Below are positions 1 through 9,400 of a stretch of 64,000 nucleotides of DNA, piece by piece (position 1 is the stretch's first letter; each line of letters opens with the position of its first letter). The stretch is taken from NCBI RefSeq assembly GCF_024834075.1, contig NZ_JANUXR010000006.1:98857-162856 (forward strand), in the 5' to 3' direction. Made by a program: the position numbers and the translations under genes. A model generated the notes under the pieces. It was not told the origin of the DNA. It ran no database searches and saw only the letters and a list, made by a program, of their open reading frames with translations. This DNA comes from Corynebacterium sp. HS2168-gen11 (GTDB lineage: Bacteria > Actinomycetota > Actinomycetes > Mycobacteriales > Mycobacteriaceae).

Positions 1-345
1 CAAGCCCACCTGGCTGGCAGGCGGAAGTGCGTCGATAAGCGCAAGACCGGCGGCAAGAGGCATAGTGCCAAGTCGTTCAATCGCGGCCTGTGAAGGTCGA
101 ATGAGCACAGAGAGGGGAATTTGGGCGTAGGCCGGTGATGCATAGCTGCGACCCATGCGTCCACGGCCAGCACTTTGATGCTCTGCGAGTAAAGCTGTAA
201 AGGCAGGACATCCTTGTTGCGCCAAGGCAATGACATCGCTGTTCGTGGAACCAGTTGTGTGCACCACTGTTACCTGTGCATACAAGCCCGTGGCAACGAG
301 GTGCTCGTGGAGAAAATCTGGCTGAAACGGTGCCCGTGGATTCAT
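1..345 (-). CDS. birA: Biotin--[acetyl-CoA-carboxylase] ligase BirA (N-terminal part)
   Basis: This is the first 115 codons of a gene running off the left edge. The product should activate biotin to biotinyl-AMP and transfer it to the lysine of AccBC, encoded about 10 kb away. The visible protein has the family's early TTGSTN motif near residue 30 and the biotin-binding segment around HQSAGRGRMGRSY near residue 60. There is no N-terminal helix-turn-helix, so this is the short ligase-only form usual in actinobacteria. The start is the ATG at 345; no in-frame start with a better ribosome site is visible above it. It is divergent from dtsR1, giving a 291-base shared promoter region. Pairing of birA with dtsR genes is typical of corynebacteria. 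Confidence 0.9.
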   Translation of the reverse strand, partial: MNPRAPFQPDFLHEHLVATGLYAQVTVVHTTGSTNSDVIALAQQGCPAFTALLAEHQSAGRGRMGRSYASPAYAQIPLSVLIRPSQAAIERLGTMPLAAGLALIDALPPASQVGL

Positions 346-636
346 GAGTTTTATGATAACTGCTTCGCGAGTGACACGCGATGCAATCAGCGCGGCTCAA
401 CAGCAGCTCCGAGAAGTTGCGAGCATGTGTAATGCGCGCGTTGGTACCGGCATTTCTACATCCTCGTACACCCGCAATATCAATCATCTTTTACAAAAGT
501 GATACAAAACACATTTATAAAAAACTGCGTCTATTCTGGCGGAATAGTTTTGCTAAAAAAACTTATTCACAAAAAACTTTGCGGCGAGTATGTTTGCCCT
601 AGAAACTTTCTATCGAAACCATTACCATGTCAAAAC
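346..636. promoter_or_regulatory. Divergent birA/dtsR1 intergenic region
   Basis: This gene-free 291-base gap serves both divergent genes. The part next to dtsR1 is rich in A-tracts (three runs of six to seven A between about 520 and 580). A TATGTT hexamer at 588-593 could be a dtsR1 -10 box. I could not confidently place the FasR operator that controls these genes in C. glutamicum. Confidence 0.35.
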
Positions 637-2274
637 ATGACTATTTCCTCACCTTTGATCGATGTTGCATCTCTGCCCGACTTGGGTACTACTGCTGGCA
701 AGATAGCCGATCTCAAAGCTCGTCGTGTTGATGCCGCCACGCCTCTAGGACGTCATGCGCAAGACAAGGTACGCGCGCACGGACGCCTCACCGCGCGGGA
801 ACGGCTAGACTATCTCCTCGACGAAGATTCCTTCGTTGAATACGACCAATTAGCACGCCACCGCACTCACGATTTCGGCATGCAGGCAAAACGCCCGGCA
901 ACCGATGGAATTGTGACCGGTTGGGGCACCATCGATGGTCGCGAGGTATGTATCTTTTCCCAAGATGGCACCATTTTCGGCGGCGCGCTGGGAGAAGTCT
1001 ATGGCGAAAAAATGTGCAAAATCATGGAACTCGCCCTCACAACGGGACGCCCACTCATTGGGTTGTATGAAGGTGCCGGCGCGCGCATCCAAGACGGCGC
1101 CGTTTCACTGGATTTGATTGCGCAAACCTTCTTGCACAATATCAACGCCTCTGGTGTGATTCCACAGATTTCTGTGATTATGGGCGCTTGTGCCGGTGGT
1201 AATGCGTATTCACCAGCGCTGACTGATTTTGTGGTGATGGTCGATGAATCTTCCAAAATGTTTGTCACCGGCCCTGATGTTATTGAAACTGTCACTGGCG
1301 AACGGCTGAGCCAAGCAGATCTCGGCGGTGCTGATGTGCATATGAATATCGCGGGCAATTCTCACTACACCGCAAGTAGTGAACGTGATGCACTCGATTT
1401 TGTGGCTGATCTTTTAACCTATCTGCCTGCAAATAATCGTGAATCTGCTCCCCTGCTCGACACCACTTTCCCGCCAAGCGTGGGAGCTTCCTATACCGCC
1501 GATGATTGCATGTTGGACTCATTAATTCCCGATAGCCCAACGACCCCCTATGATGTCAAAACAGTGATTCAAGCACTCACTGATGATGCCGACTTTTTAG
1601 AAATTCAAGCCACACGTGCCGAAAATATTGTCACCGCTTTTGGACACATCGCAGGCCAACCAGTTGGGTTTGTCGCCAACCAACCCACCTGCGTTGCTGG
1701 CTGCTTGGATATTGATGCAGCAGAAAAAGCCGCTCGTTTTATCCGTACCCTCGACTGTTTTAATATTCCACTGATTATGCTTGTCGACGTCCCTGGCTTT
1801 TTGCCTGGTGCAGACCAAGAGCATGCAGGCATTTTGCGTCGCGGAGCAAAGTTACTCTATGCCTACGGCGAAGCTACCGTCCCAAAAATAACCGTGACCA
1901 TGCGTAAAGCTTATGGCGGCGCATATTGTGTGATGGGTTCAAAAGGCCTCGGTGCTGATCTCAATCTAGCCTGGCCAACAGCCCAAATTGCGGTGATGGG
2001 TGCACGTGGTGCGGTGAAATTCCTCCACCGCAAAGAACTCCAAGCCGCGCGCGAAAAAGGTTACGGAAGCCAAATGCTGGAAGAATTACAACGCAGTTTC
2101 GAACAAGAATATGAAGATCATATGCTCAATCCGTATCTCGCTGCAGAACGCGGGCTTATCGACGCTGTTATTTTGCCGCATGAAACACGGTATTTCCTGG
2201 CGAAAAATTTGCAGCTTTTACAGTATAAACGGGTTATTCGGCAGGCACGCAAACATGGCAATATTCCGCTATAA
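637..2274 (+). CDS. dtsR1: Acyl-CoA carboxylase beta (carboxyltransferase) subunit DtsR1/AccD1
   Basis: The 545-residue carboxyltransferase moves the carboxyl group from carboxybiotin on AccBC to acetyl-CoA, giving malonyl-CoA for fatty acid synthesis. The start at 637 gives [11 protein letters not shown], which as I recall matches the N-terminus of C. glutamicum DtsR1. An open frame extends to 499 but lacks similarity. Two crotonase-like halves are visible: the first with the acyl-CoA pocket [11 protein letters not shown] and EGAGARIQ, then the [21 protein letters not shown] oxyanion region near residue 175-195; the second with VDVPGFLPG near 390 and the [13 protein letters not shown] stretch near 430. 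It ends with the family's HGN-x-PL tail. The adjacent paralogue DtsR2 shares most of these blocks. Confidence 0.95.
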   Translation: MTISSPLIDVASLPDLGTTAGKIADLKARRVDAATPLGRHAQDKVRAHGRLTARERLDYLLDEDSFVEYDQLARHRTHDFGMQAKRPATDGIVTGWGTIDGREVCIFSQDGTIFGGALGEVYGEKMCKIMELALTTGRPLIGLYEGAGARIQDGAVSLDLIAQTFLHNINASGVIPQISVIMGACAGGNAYSPALTDFVVMVDESSKMFVTGPDVIETVTGERLSQADLGGADVHMNIAGNSHYTASSERDALDFVADLLTYLPANNRESAPLLDTTFPPSVGASYTADDCMLDSLIPDSPTTPYDVKTVIQALTDDADFLEIQATRAENIVTAFGHIAGQPVGFVANQPTCVAGCLDIDAAEKAARFIRTLDCFNIPLIMLVDVPGFLPGADQEHAGILRRGAKLLYAYGEATVPKITVTMRKAYGGAYCVMGSKGLGADLNLAWPTAQIAVMGARGAVKFLHRKELQAAREKGYGSQMLEELQRSFEQEYEDHMLNPYLAAERGLIDAVILPHETRYFLAKNLQLLQYKRVIRQARKHGNIPL

Positions 2275-2511
2275 CCCTTAATGGTCACCTGCAGTGCAGT
2301 TCAGCTGTTTTGCTGCAAATAAACCGACAACGTGCAAGCTTCGCGCTTACCACAGCACAATCACAACAATCCAAGAATCCAACGCCTCGTTACTCTTCGA
2401 TACCCCGCCAGCAGATGATCTGCACGACTATAGGACCACTGCCATGTAACATTTTTGTGCTTTGATGAGAAGAAACAAATGCGTGTATTCACAATTTCTT
2501 CTCCAACCCCC

Positions 2512-2517
2512 TAAACT
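2512..2517 (+). promoter_or_regulatory. Candidate -10 box for leaderless dtsR2 mRNA
   Basis: TAAACT ends eight bases before the dtsR2 ATG at 2526 and no purine-rich ribosome site precedes that ATG, so transcription probably begins at or next to the start codon. Confidence 0.45.
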
Positions 2518-2525
2518 ATATTGGT

Positions 2526-4145
2526 ATGACTGCCCCAACAACTGCTGACAAACCTGATCTCAAAACAACCGCAGGGAAGCTTGCTGATCTTCGCGCTCGA
2601 CTTTCCGAGACCGCTATCCCTGTAGGACAAGAGGCTGTTGCACGCATCCATGAGGCAGGGAAAATGACTGCCCGGGAGCGCATCGAGTATCTGCTAGATG
2701 ATGATTCTTTCGTCGAGGTTGATGCTCTTGCACGCCATCGCTCCAAGAATTTTGGACTCGATGCCCAGCGCCCTGTCACTGACGGTGTTGTCACCGGTTA
2801 TGGCACCATCGATGGCCGTAAAGTGTGCGTATATTCCCAAGACGGCGCTATTTTTGGTGGCGCATTGGGTGAAGTGTATGGCGAAAAAATTGTCAAGATC
2901 ATGGATCTGGCATTAAAAACTGGTGTGCCATTGATCGGTATGAATGAGGGTGCAGGCGCACGTATTCAAGAAGGCGTGGTGTCTTTGGGCATGTACTCAA
3001 AGATCTTCTATCGCAACACCATGGCTTCTGGCGTGATCCCACAAATTTCCTTAATCATGGGTCCATGTGCAGGCGGTCATGCATACTCCCCTGCCTTAAC
3101 CGACTTTATTATTATGGTGGATCAAACTTCCAAGATGTTTGTCACCGGCCCAAATGTTATTCAAAGCGTCACTGGCGAAGATGTAGACCAAGAGGCACTC
3201 GGCGGCGCTACGATCCATATGGAAACCTCTGGCACCTCGCACTATACTGCGGCACACGATCGTGATGCACTCGATTGGGCACGTGAATTATTCGGATATT
3301 TGCCACTGAATAACCGCTCTGAAGCACCACGGGTGGATGCAGAAATTATGGTTGGTTCCATTCGCGAGAACATTACTGCCACCGATGCAGAACTCGATAC
3401 CCTGATTCCAGATTCTCCAAATCAGCCATATGATATGCACGAAGTTATCCGCCGCGTGGTAGATAATGGCGAATTATTTGAAGTTCAAGCTGGATATGCC
3501 CGCAATATCATTGCTGGTTTTGCCCATATTGAAGGCCGTTCGGTGGGCATTATTGCCAATCAGCCAACTGAATTTGCTGGTTGCTTGGATACCCGCGCAT
3601 CTGAAAAGGCAGCTCGGTTTATCCGCACCTGTGATGCGTTTAATATCCCAATCGTTGAGTTCGTGGATGTTCCTGGCTTCTTGCCTGGTACCAGCGAGGA
3701 ACACAACGGCATTATTCGTCGCGGCGCAAAATTGCTCTACGCTTATGCCGAAGCAACCGTTGGCAAAATCACGGTGATTACTCGCAAAGCCTTTGGGGGA
3801 GCATATTCCGTAATGGGGTCGAAGGATATGGGCGCAGATCTAGTCTTTGCCTGGCCAACTGCCCAAATTGCAGTTATGGGCGCATCCAGTGCTGTGAGCG
3901 TTTTGTACCGCAAGCAGCTGGAACAAGCCGCTGCTGAAGGCAAAGATATTGCAGCTGTGACCGCAGAATTTGAGCAAGAATATGATCAAACTTTAGTCAA
4001 TCCATATACTGCCGCTGAGCGTGGGTTTGTTGATGCAGTGATTCCACCAGCAGAAACCCGCGGCAATATTATTGAAGGTTTACGCTTGCTTGATCGTAAA
4101 GTTGTGAACTTACCAGCGAAAAAGCACGGAAATATTCCGCTGTAA
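2526..4145 (+). CDS. dtsR2: Acyl-CoA carboxylase beta subunit DtsR2 (AccD family)
   Basis: The 539-residue paralogue of DtsR1 lies 251 bases downstream in the same direction. It has the same two-halved carboxyltransferase fold, with [11 protein letters not shown] and [10 protein letters not shown] in the first half, [23 protein letters not shown] at the acyl-CoA site, and [14 protein letters not shown] plus the [12 protein letters not shown] block in the second, ending in KKHGNIPL. In C. glutamicum DtsR2 takes part in forming mycolic-acid precursors rather than acetyl-CoA carboxylation. That role is inferred here from family and position. It precedes accE, the epsilon subunit that joins the AccBC-AccD complexes. 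Confidence 0.93.
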   Translation: MTAPTTADKPDLKTTAGKLADLRARLSETAIPVGQEAVARIHEAGKMTARERIEYLLDDDSFVEVDALARHRSKNFGLDAQRPVTDGVVTGYGTIDGRKVCVYSQDGAIFGGALGEVYGEKIVKIMDLALKTGVPLIGMNEGAGARIQEGVVSLGMYSKIFYRNTMASGVIPQISLIMGPCAGGHAYSPALTDFIIMVDQTSKMFVTGPNVIQSVTGEDVDQEALGGATIHMETSGTSHYTAAHDRDALDWARELFGYLPLNNRSEAPRVDAEIMVGSIRENITATDAELDTLIPDSPNQPYDMHEVIRRVVDNGELFEVQAGYARNIIAGFAHIEGRSVGIIANQPTEFAGCLDTRASEKAARFIRTCDAFNIPIVEFVDVPGFLPGTSEEHNGIIRRGAKLLYAYAEATVGKITVITRKAFGGAYSVMGSKDMGADLVFAWPTAQIAVMGASSAVSVLYRKQLEQAAAEGKDIAAVTAEFEQEYDQTLVNPYTAAERGFVDAVIPPAETRGNIIEGLRLLDRKVVNLPAKKHGNIPL

Positions 4146-4278
4146 TACTGCTTTTCGACGCATACCCTCATATTTGCCAATCTGTTCAAGATGGCAAGTG
4201 TGATGGTAAGCGCCACAACCTACAACTGCGAATCATTCGCAGCCATGTGTTCCCAGATTGAAAAGGTAAATAAGACTT

Positions 4279-4527
4279 ATGGCCAATACATCAGCACACG
4301 CTGTGACAACAGGTACCGAAGCGCCGCTGTTTGAAGTGATTAAAGGCAATCCTGATCCACAGCAAGTTGCCGCGTTGACCACCGTCTTAGCTGGTTTGCT
4401 CGCCGAAGCCCGCGCTGAGGAGGCAAAACGGCCTGCCACGCGCAATTTGTGGGGCAATTACGAAGAGCGCCTCCAGCAAACTCGGCTGTATAATCCCGGC
4501 GCGTTTCAAAACGTGAATTTCTCTTAA
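4279..4527 (+). CDS. accE: Acyl-CoA carboxylase epsilon subunit AccE
   Basis: This 82-residue protein has the layout of actinobacterial AccE: a short core with PLFEVIKGNPDPQQVAALTTVLA, then a helical Ala/Glu-rich stretch, and the terminal NLWGNYEERLQQTRLYNPGAFQN region. AccE is a small accessory subunit that stabilises or activates AccBC-DtsR complexes. The start ATG at 4279 follows an AAAAGG ribosome site. The position between dtsR2 and maf agrees with the identification. A hairpin at 4548-4585 may end its transcript. Confidence 0.9.
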   Translation: MANTSAHAVTTGTEAPLFEVIKGNPDPQQVAALTTVLAGLLAEARAEEAKRPATRNLWGNYEERLQQTRLYNPGAFQNVNFS

Positions 4528-4547
4528 ACCTCTGAGAATACTGTTGC

Positions 4548-4585
4548 ACTCCGCTGTCAGCTATCCCAGCATTTGGCAGTGGAGT
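4548..4585 (+). terminator. Hairpin after accE
   Basis: ACTCCGCTG pairs with CAGTGGAGT (one G-U pair) around a 20-base loop, just after the accE stop. The T-run is short, so this is a moderate call. Confidence 0.45.
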
Positions 4586-4603
4586 TTGCTGTTGGTGGGC
4601 TTG

Positions 4604-4609
4604 TAGAAT
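4604..4609 (+). promoter_or_regulatory. Candidate -10 box for leaderless maf mRNA
   Basis: TAGAAT ends eight bases before the maf ATG at 4618, and no Shine-Dalgarno sequence is present between them. Confidence 0.5.
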
Positions 4610-4617
4610 GACTTGCT

Positions 4618-5244
4618 ATGCGTATTGTTCTTGCCTCCGCTTCCCCAAGTAGAAAAGCGATTCTGGAATCTGCTGGTATCACTCCCCTGATTCATCCTGC
4701 TGATATTAATGAATCAGCCTTGATTGCCAATCTGGCAGATACCCCTGCAGTAGATGTAGTTGCGGCGTTAGCACATGCCAAAGCAACTGCAATCGCGTCA
4801 CTTTATCCCGATGATTGTGTGATCGGTGCTGATTCGATGCTGCTTATCGACGGACAGTTGCAAGGCAAACCGCATACCTTCGAAACCACTGTAGAACGGT
4901 GGAAATACCAGCGTGGCAAAGCTGCTCAGTTAATTACTGGGCATTGTATTCTTAGCCCTCGGGGCACCAAGGTAGCAACGACTACCACGGATATTCATTT
5001 TGCTGCTGTCAGTGATGCCGATATTGAAGCGTATGCTCGCAGTGAAGAGCCGTTTGGGTGTGCTGGTGCATTTACTTTAGAAGCGCTCGGCGGCTGGTTT
5101 ATTGATCGTATTGAAGGTGATCCTTCCAGTGTGATCGGTTTGTCACTGCCGTTGATTCGCCACAGTTTGTATGAATTTGGCTATAACGTCCATGAGTTTT
5201 GGAATCGGGTGGACTATCCAACAACTTCCACCACAGAAAAGTAA
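4618..5244 (+). CDS. maf: Maf-family nucleoside triphosphate pyrophosphatase
   Basis: The 208-residue protein starts with the Maf signature LASASPSRKAIL and carries the GADSMLLIDGQLQGKP block near residue 67, as in enzymes that hydrolyse non-canonical or excess nucleoside triphosphates to the monophosphate. The DRIEGDPSSVIGLSLP C-terminal block is also present. One oddity is that the usual catalytic GADT/Q is GADSM, so specificity cannot be read from sequence. The gene lies between accE and a convergent acyltransferase gene, as in other corynebacteria, and appears to have its own leaderless promoter. Confidence 0.88.
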   Translation: MRIVLASASPSRKAILESAGITPLIHPADINESALIANLADTPAVDVVAALAHAKATAIASLYPDDCVIGADSMLLIDGQLQGKPHTFETTVERWKYQRGKAAQLITGHCILSPRGTKVATTTTDIHFAAVSDADIEAYARSEEPFGCAGAFTLEALGGWFIDRIEGDPSSVIGLSLPLIRHSLYEFGYNVHEFWNRVDYPTTSTTEK

Positions 5245-5261
5245 TACGCCTGTGAAGCACG

Positions 5262-5297
5262 AAGCCCTTCCACATCTGCTCGTTGTGGAAGGGCTTT
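5262..5297 (+). terminator. Bidirectional terminator between maf and the acyltransferase
   Basis: AAGCCCTTCCACA pairs with TGTGGAAGGGCTT across a short loop, 17 bases after the maf stop and 36 bases beyond the convergent gene's stop at 5333. Confidence 0.8.
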
Positions 5298-5332
5298 ATG
5301 CATGCGCTGCTCGTAACCGTTCTAGACTACAA

Positions 5333-7636
5333 CTACGTCCGGGTTTTGGAGGTTGCTGAGGTGGTGGTTGGTGCAGGCTTTACTGCAGAAGACGTTGGCA
5401 CCGAAGTGGTAGGACGAGGATTGTTCCTTGTAGTAGGTGCTGGTGAAAGCGTCGTCACGCTCGTAGCTGTTGCTGGTGAGGGACGAACCGGCGACCTTGT
5501 CGCACTAGGTTTCACAGTTGAACGTGGTCGCGTGGCAGCGCGTGTGCGGGCAACCTCGATGACTGGTGAAATTTCTTCCCACAACAGTGGCGCTAATGAT
5601 AGGGCGAAATCATCACCCATGTGGTTGCCATCGCGATAGACATAAATATTGCCAATGACCGGTGAGCAATAATCATTCGGGCAGAACCAATCAGCGGTAT
5701 CCACTGCGATTTCATCCTCATCGGTAAGATACTGTGCAGCTGGGTTACCAGGCGTGTAAATATCTTTCCGTTTGCGGCCACAGGTTTCTTGATCCTGGGT
5801 TTCAGCAAAACACTGGGACACCATTTGGCCGGTGCCATCTGGGTTTAAGAACCATGGATTATCGCGGACACCAACAAAGGCAATTTCATGCTTATCAAGG
5901 TAGTCCCACAAGGTGAGATAAGATTTCGGAACTTCATCTAAGAAGCTTCCTGCCTCAAGGAGTGGACGCGTGGAATTCGAGAACACAATATCTGGCTGGA
6001 GTTGCTCTAAGCGTTCCACCATTACTTCATTAAAGATTTCACAGTCCGGGCTAAACACATCATCGCGCTCGGTAATAAATGCAGGACAGCCTTGACGCAC
6101 AATTGGTATGACCTGAAAGTGATGCAGCTTGCCGAGGGCATTCAGTGGGGCCATCCACTGCTCCGCATGTGATCCACCGACAACCACCATGAGGAGATCT
6201 GCATCTTTATCGCCATAGATACAATCGTGATCAGCGTGATCATTGGCAATTTCGTGTGGATCATCGTGGAGGAACGACATGCAGCCATCGGTCCATGCCG
6301 GCGAAACGAGATCGGCTAATAGGTATGGATCAGGCTGCGGCTCTGCAACTGGCACGCGCAATAGACGGCTTGCTTGCGCGCCGGGATATAAGGCAGGGTC
6401 GAGACGAAAAGCGGCTTGGGTGGCCACGGCTGTACGCCAGGTGGCAGGCACTGTCAAAATTGCAGCAAACATGCTGATGACAACCAGACCGCCAACCGCA
6501 CGAAGTGGTGCAGACCAGGTGGTGCGTAACTGCATCACGGCATCACGAACGCGAGTTTCTCCGCGGACCGGACGTTTTGCATGTTGTTGTAAAGGCAACT
6601 CCACACCATGATGGGTCAGATGCGCCAGCACGAGGCTTACAGCAATCACTGCACAACCAGTTTGGATGCTTGGGCGTGGCTGGTCAAGAATCACCGCACT
6701 GATAATCAGCATTGGCCAGTGCCACAGATACAGCGGATAGGCAATCTTTCCGAGCCAACGCATTGGCGCACTTCCCAGCCAGCGAATACCAGCACCATAG
6801 CTGAAAATCACGCAGGCAGCGCCACCAAGTGGATACAGTGCCGCAGGCCCTGGAAAGACTTGCGCGCCATCAAAGATGAAGCCTGTAGATAGTACCATCG
6901 CCACACCTGTAAGCCCCAGGACTTGTCGCAGACGCAGTCCAAGGTTCACACGCGCCGCGATCATGCCGACCAGCGCACCAAGGCAGAGTTCCCACAGGCG
7001 CGAGAAAGTGGAATAGTAGTTCAGCTGCTGATCCACGCCATGTAAATAGGTGGCGTAGCTCAAGCTGGCAAGTGTCACCGTCGCTAATGGCAGGCCTACC
7101 CAAATTGTGTCGGAAAATTCGCGATTCTTTCGCAGGTTGCGTCGATACGCAAAGGCGATAACGGTGGCGAACCCAATTGCGAGGAGATAAAACTGGCCTT
7201 GCACAGCCATTGACCAGAGGTGCTGCAAGGGGCTGACGCTTTTCGACGCGGCCCCATAGGCGGCACCTTGCTGGGCAAGTTCCCAGTTTTGGTAATAGCC
7301 GAGACTTGCTTCAAGTTGTCGTCCAAAGTCGAGATTCCGAATCTCTGGAGTCAGCAGCATCACTGCGCCTGCGGTTGCACCTAGTACGAGCACGAGTGAT
7401 GGGACGAGGCGACGGATTGTGCGCCAGAGAGGCCAAAAGACGTTGAGGGAAGCATCTGGTTTGTGGGCGTAGCGCAGTTGCGCGCCTAGGAAAAAATAGC
7501 CCGAGAGCAATAAGAAGACATCCACGCCGCCGGATACGCGGCCGACGAATACGTGAAAGAGTACGACGAATGCGATAGCGAGACCGCGTAAGCCGTCAAG
7601 ATCGTGCCGATAGCGCTGCTTGTTGTGCTGTTCCAC
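5333..7636 (-). CDS. Membrane acyltransferase-3 with C-terminal SGNH domain (OafA/YrhL type)
   Basis: This is a cell-envelope O-acyltransferase. Residues about 10-380 form the acyltransferase-3 membrane domain with the start motif DLDGLRGLAI, FHVF, the GGVDVFLLLSGYFF block and roughly ten hydrophobic helices. Residues about 450-700 form an SGNH-like domain with VVGGSHAEQW (block I Ser and His) and a late DGNHMGDD carrying the Asp/His pair. A tail of about 70 residues is almost only Thr, Pro, Ser, Ala and Arg. I chose the GTG at 7636 because GGGGGA lies eight bases above it; an ATG at 7678 would add 14 residues and has no good ribosome site. The acceptor cannot be told; cell-wall sugars or mycolate-linked glycans are possible. 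Confidence 0.85.
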   Translation of the reverse strand: MEQHNKQRYRHDLDGLRGLAIAFVVLFHVFVGRVSGGVDVFLLLSGYFFLGAQLRYAHKPDASLNVFWPLWRTIRRLVPSLVLVLGATAGAVMLLTPEIRNLDFGRQLEASLGYYQNWELAQQGAAYGAASKSVSPLQHLWSMAVQGQFYLLAIGFATVIAFAYRRNLRKNREFSDTIWVGLPLATVTLASLSYATYLHGVDQQLNYYSTFSRLWELCLGALVGMIAARVNLGLRLRQVLGLTGVAMVLSTGFIFDGAQVFPGPAALYPLGGAACVIFSYGAGIRWLGSAPMRWLGKIAYPLYLWHWPMLIISAVILDQPRPSIQTGCAVIAVSLVLAHLTHHGVELPLQQHAKRPVRGETRVRDAVMQLRTTWSAPLRAVGGLVVISMFAAILTVPATWRTAVATQAAFRLDPALYPGAQASRLLRVPVAEPQPDPYLLADLVSPAWTDGCMSFLHDDPHEIANDHADHDCIYGDKDADLLMVVVGGSHAEQWMAPLNALGKLHHFQVIPIVRQGCPAFITERDDVFSPDCEIFNEVMVERLEQLQPDIVFSNSTRPLLEAGSFLDEVPKSYLTLWDYLDKHEIAFVGVRDNPWFLNPDGTGQMVSQCFAETQDQETCGRKRKDIYTPGNPAAQYLTDEDEIAVDTADWFCPNDYCSPVIGNIYVYRDGNHMGDDFALSLAPLLWEEISPVIEVARTRAATRPRSTVKPSATRSPVRPSPATATSVTTLSPAPTTRNNPRPTTSVPTSSAVKPAPTTTSATSKTRT

Positions 7637-7807
7637 GAAAGAATGTCCCCCACATAACGTTCTATATTCAGTAAGCATTGGGCGCAGAGGTCAGCTGCAG
7701 TGTGTATCACTTATGCACAGCTATGCCTGCCTCTGCCCAAAGTCGAGTACAACTCGCCTTGACTATTGTAGGCAACCCGTGAGCTGGATCCGAACTCAGC
7801 CATAGAA

Positions 7808-7842
7808 AAGCGCCACACAATCTGTCTGAAAGTGTGGCGCTT
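7808..7842 (-). terminator. Terminator of the ATP-grasp gene
   Basis: AAGCGCCACAC pairs with GTGTGGCGCTT; read on the minus strand the stem is followed by TTTC. It lies 60 bases after the stop at 7902. Confidence 0.7.
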
Positions 7843-7901
7843 GTGCGCTCGAAACTGCGATAAACGCTGCAGCTCGAGACGCTAGAGCTGCACATGAACA
7901 G

Positions 7902-8960
7902 TTATGCAAACTTCTTTTCTACACGCTCGATTGCTTCCTTCGCCACGAGCTCTTGGATGCCCATGTCCAGCTCGGAGGTGAAGCCCACGCAGGAGCAGTT
8001 GATTTCGCCCAAGACGTAGGTGTCTTCGCCGTTTTCACCATCGGCAAGCATGAAGTCTGCAGTCCAGATCAGTGGGATATTATCGCCACCGAGCTTTTCC
8101 GCAATGGTTGGGCGGGCAGCAGCGAACTGATCAACCAGTTCTTGCCATGCTTCTGGCTTGTCGTAGGTGTACTTTGCGCCAGAGAACAAGGTTGCCGAGA
8201 AGTTGTCGCCACCAGCGGCTGGCTTCTTGTGGACAACGAATACTGGGTGTGGGCCAACCATCAGGATGCGGATTTCGCCTTCAACGATACGTGGCATAAA
8301 GCGCATATCGACAAGCATGCCGTTATCGCCAACGATGTACTGCTCACAGAAGTCCATGAAATCACCAAGGGTGCGAATCTCGGTGTGGTTATCCACAGCC
8401 TCGGTACAACGCAGCACAGTCTCTAATGGCAATGCAGTACCTGGTGCAACTGATGCAGCCAGTTCTTTATCTTCTAACTGCACACGCCAGATACCAGAGC
8501 CCGTGGAACCACGGTTTTGCTTTAAGACGCGCTCGCCATAGGACAAAGAAGTTGGGAAGGTGTTGTGGAAGGTTTCGACATCGTAATATGCGTGGGTATC
8601 AGATGGCACCAAGTCGGTGTCATTGAGTTTGACCAACGCATCTTTCGCACCATAGGCCATCATTTCGGTTGGGGTAGACATACCTACCAGGCCAGCGTCG
8701 GAAAGCTTGGTGAGCAGTTCGAAATAGCCCTTTTCGCCACCTGGGATATTACCTGGGTTCACGCGGGAAATATATGCATCGAATTTTGTAGATACATATT
8801 CGAACAACTGCTCAGACCATTCAGGGCGGTAATAGACGACCTCTGCGTGCCAGCCAGATTCCTGAATTGCCTTCACGATCGGCATGGTGTCTTTGCGGTG
8901 TCCGTCGAAAGACTTATCTGAGCCGCCTTCAACTTCGAATACAACAATGCTCTTATGCAT
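7902..8960 (-). CDS. ATP-grasp family protein (Cj0069-like)
   Basis: The 352-residue protein looks like the Cj0069 family of ATP-grasp proteins. Visible hallmarks are VLKQNRGSTGSGIWRV near residue 150 (nucleotide-binding strand and glycine loop), VVHKKPAAGGDNFSATLFSG near 250, and the metal-binding end WTADFMLADGE...YVLGEINCSCVGF near 310-330, where the conserved Asp, Glu and Asn of ATP-grasp sites occur. Substrate and pathway are unknown; the fold predicts ATP-driven ligation of a carboxylate to an amine or thiol. The ATG at 8960 follows an AGAAGGGA ribosome site; the ATG nine codons upstream has none. It is transcribed alone, between two hairpin-bounded units. Confidence 0.75.
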   Translation of the reverse strand: MHKSIVVFEVEGGSDKSFDGHRKDTMPIVKAIQESGWHAEVVYYRPEWSEQLFEYVSTKFDAYISRVNPGNIPGGEKGYFELLTKLSDAGLVGMSTPTEMMAYGAKDALVKLNDTDLVPSDTHAYYDVETFHNTFPTSLSYGERVLKQNRGSTGSGIWRVQLEDKELAASVAPGTALPLETVLRCTEAVDNHTEIRTLGDFMDFCEQYIVGDNGMLVDMRFMPRIVEGEIRILMVGPHPVFVVHKKPAAGGDNFSATLFSGAKYTYDKPEAWQELVDQFAAARPTIAEKLGGDNIPLIWTADFMLADGENGEDTYVLGEINCSCVGFTSELDMGIQELVAKEAIERVEKKFA

Positions 8961-9400
8961 ATGGATTTTCCCTTCTTTGTGCCGCACGGAACTCCATAAC
9001 AGGAATTGTTCTCCGCGTGGCGCGATTAAAACTCGCGATTAAAACTGCAGTGGGCTTACGTTCAGGTAAGCAACCAGGCTTGTGTGAGAACAGATCAGTC
9101 TCAAACCGAAATTGCGCTAGTATGCCAACAACTGTTGTATCAGTGCTGTCTTGCTACCGTCACTGTGCCACTCACTATTGTAGTAAGAGCTGTGGTGCCG
9201 AAGGCTTAAACAGCGTCTGTGCCCACGTACCTCTAGGGTAACCGAAAAGAGTGACATTTACCGCAAAAGTGCCAACTTAGTAATAAAGCGCACAATATGG
9301 GGGTAATACTGATAGCACGTGTTTCGTTGTCCTTTTGTCTTCCAAAGTGACTACTATAATCACCAGAAATCAGACGTCTTAATTTTCATGAAGGTGCGCT
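8961..9400. other. 440-base intergenic region with a short tandem repeat
   Basis: This gap separates the divergent ATP-grasp and rhodanese genes and should hold promoters for both. It contains a perfect 13-base tandem duplication, CGCGATTAAAACT, at 9021-9046. I see no credible gene, RNA or hairpin in it. Confidence 0.5.
9021..9046 (+). repeat. Perfect 13-base tandem duplication
   Basis: CGCGATTAAAACT occurs twice head to tail (9021-9033 and 9034-9046), about 60-85 bases upstream of the ATP-grasp gene start. It could be a paired regulator site or a slippage product. Confidence 0.8.

Noticed and set aside
77..487. A 136-codon frame on the minus strand at the left edge.
   Set aside because: It is Cys/His/Arg-rich and in a different frame from birA, whose TTGSTN and GRGR motifs are clear in the neighbouring frame.
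499..636. N-terminal extension of DtsR1 to 499.
   Set aside because: The added residues are unlike the family, and the ATG at 637 gives the expected MTISSPLID start.
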